Shown: positions 4,412 to 5,140 of the stretch, piece after piece | How positions within the stretch are numbered: position 1 is the first letter of the stretch | How the letters are laid out: every line of letters begins with the position of its first letter | NCBI GenBank assembly: GCA_023254645.1 | Contig: JALRLA010000284.1 | Coordinates: forward strand, 1-5,140 | Length of the DNA stretch: 5,140 nt | Direction: 5' to 3' | Source: Bacteroidia bacterium | Lineage (GTDB): Bacteria; Bacteroidota; Bacteroidia; NS11-12g; UBA955 | Made by a program: the position numbers and the translations under genes | Notes under the pieces: model-generated | Seen by the model: only the letters and a program-made list of their open reading frames with translations | Database searches by the model: none | Told to the model about the DNA's origin: nothing

Positions 4412-5140
4412 TAGGGTTTGCTGTTGGATTGAAATTCTTTGATAGGACCGAATGGACCGTACTTGTGCTGCTTTTCAGAGAAAGCATCGGCATAGGGCCC
4501 AAAGGGATGGTCAAAATTCTTCTTGGCTACATCGGGCCAATCGGCGCTCAGGTCTTTGGCAGGGCGATCCAAGCTATTGACATAGGCCGCCACATCCCAA
4601 GCTTGTTCATCGCTGAGTTGGGGAGATTGGTAGGTTGCACCCAAAGGCATGTTGGCTTTTACGTAACCCGCAAATCGGCTCAAACGGTACAATCCGGCAC
4701 CGTGGTTGTAGCTGTGCTCTCCCCACAACGGCGGATACGTGTATTCATTTCCTTCGGCATTCATGACCCCTTGCCCATCGATGCCGTGGCAGCTAGCACA
4801 CTTCACATCGTAAACGGCCTTTCCTTGAACAGGATCGGCTGGGCGATCCAAAAATGCCAGGCTGTAAATACCCGCTCCTTTGGCTTTTTCGCCTTTGGGC
4901 TGCTCGGAACCTACGTATTGAATGTAGGCGGCCATGGCTTGCATTTCGGCACTCTCTTTAGCAGGAGCCGTACCGTTCAAGCTACGCTCAAAGCAATCAG
5001 CAATGCGTTTGTAAATGTCTTCAACCGTACCGCTTCTGGCGCGAAACTTAGGATAAATAGCGGCTACTGAACCGTAGTTATTACCCCAGGGTTGCGTACC
5101 TGCGTTCAAGTGGCAGTTCTGGCAATTCAAACCATTGCTC
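4411..5140 (-). CDS. tsdA: Diheme cytochrome c, thiosulfate dehydrogenase/tetrathionate reductase family (5' part outside window)
   Basis: The frame is open to the right edge; the residues before the first heme site (SNGL) are in frame, so the signal peptide and N-terminus lie outside. Two heme c sites are visible: CQNCH at 5124-5110 and CASCH at 4800-4786. Further TsdA hallmarks are IADCFERSLNG, whose Cys (codon 4995-4993) matches the unusual Cys ligand of heme 1 in TsdA; YPPLWGEHSYNHGAGLYR; VKANMPLG; AWDVAAYVNSLDRP; and the C-terminal DHPFGPYADAFSEKQHKYGPFGPI. TsdA enzymes couple two thiosulfates to tetrathionate, or reverse this, in the periplasm, exchanging electrons with other cytochromes. 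The stop codon overlaps the methyltransferase start by one base. The residue pair Asn-Met at the heme 2 ligand position recalls Campylobacter TsdA rather than Allochromatium. The family call is firm; the preferred direction of reaction is open. Confidence 0.88.
   Translation of the reverse strand, partial: SNGLNCQNCHLNAGTQPWGNNYGSVAAIYPKFRARSGTVEDIYKRIADCFERSLNGTAPAKESAEMQAMAAYIQYVGSEQPKGEKAKGAGIYSLAFLDRPADPVQGKAVYDVKCASCHGIDGQGVMNAEGNEYTYPPLWGEHSYNHGAGLYRLSRFAGYVKANMPLGATYQSPQLSDEQAWDVAAYVNSLDRPAKDLSADWPDVAKKNFDHPFGPYADAFSEKQHKYGPFGPIKEFQSNSKP

Noticed and set aside
4282..5070. Long plus-strand open frame (262 codons) opposite the cytochrome gene
   Set aside because: The minus strand clearly encodes a diheme TsdA protein; the antisense product shows no domain or coherent topology and reflects codon bias.
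1..5140. CRISPR array, tRNA/rRNA gene or insertion sequence
   Set aside because: No regularly spaced direct repeats, no tRNA-like cloverleaf or rRNA segments and no transposase-like reading frame were found on inspection.

Overview
The window looks like chromosomal DNA of a member of the Bacteroidota, probably of the Flavobacteriales/Cytophagales kind. Three things suggest this. The left edge carries a Cys-rich N-terminal domain (PCHEDW, FCQSC, VCGRF) that I know only from that phylum. A TAATTTTG box, matching the Bacteroidetes -7 consensus TAnnTTTG, lies in front of the rhodanese gene. Start codons mostly lack a clear Shine-Dalgarno sequence. All genes I accept are on the minus strand, so the window reads from right to left.

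Region 1 (5140 to 1150) is one tightly packed operon of reduced-sulfur metabolism that continues past the right edge. In transcription order it holds a diheme cytochrome c of the thiosulfate dehydrogenase/tetrathionate reductase (TsdA) family, 5'-truncated by the window edge; a thiopurine-methyltransferase-family SAM methyltransferase whose ATG shares one base with the TsdA stop codon; a three-domain persulfide dioxygenase with an inactive and an active rhodanese domain (CstB-like); and the two halves of a YeeE/YedE sulfur-compound transporter as separate genes. Gaps between genes are 0 to 18 bases. A strong intrinsic terminator at 1101-1132 closes the unit.

Region 2 (1057 to 506) is a second, small unit. 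It holds a single-domain rhodanese with an intact CRSGNRS active loop, overlapping by ATGA with a small two-helix membrane protein. Together they resemble a split version of E. coli YgaP.

Region 3 (505 to 252) has no convincing gene but is rich in inverted repeats. Region 4 (251 to 1) is the start of another minus-strand gene that runs off the left edge.

Working model (inference): sulfane sulfur is oxidised in the cytoplasm by the persulfide dioxygenase to sulfite, and the rhodanese domain combines sulfite with persulfide to give thiosulfate. The YeeE pair moves thiosulfate or a related sulfur species across the inner membrane. The TsdA-like cytochrome interconverts thiosulfate and tetrathionate in the periplasm. 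The coupled methyltransferase may S-methylate sulfide or another thiol. No sulfide:quinone oxidoreductase or regulator is visible; either could lie beyond the right edge.
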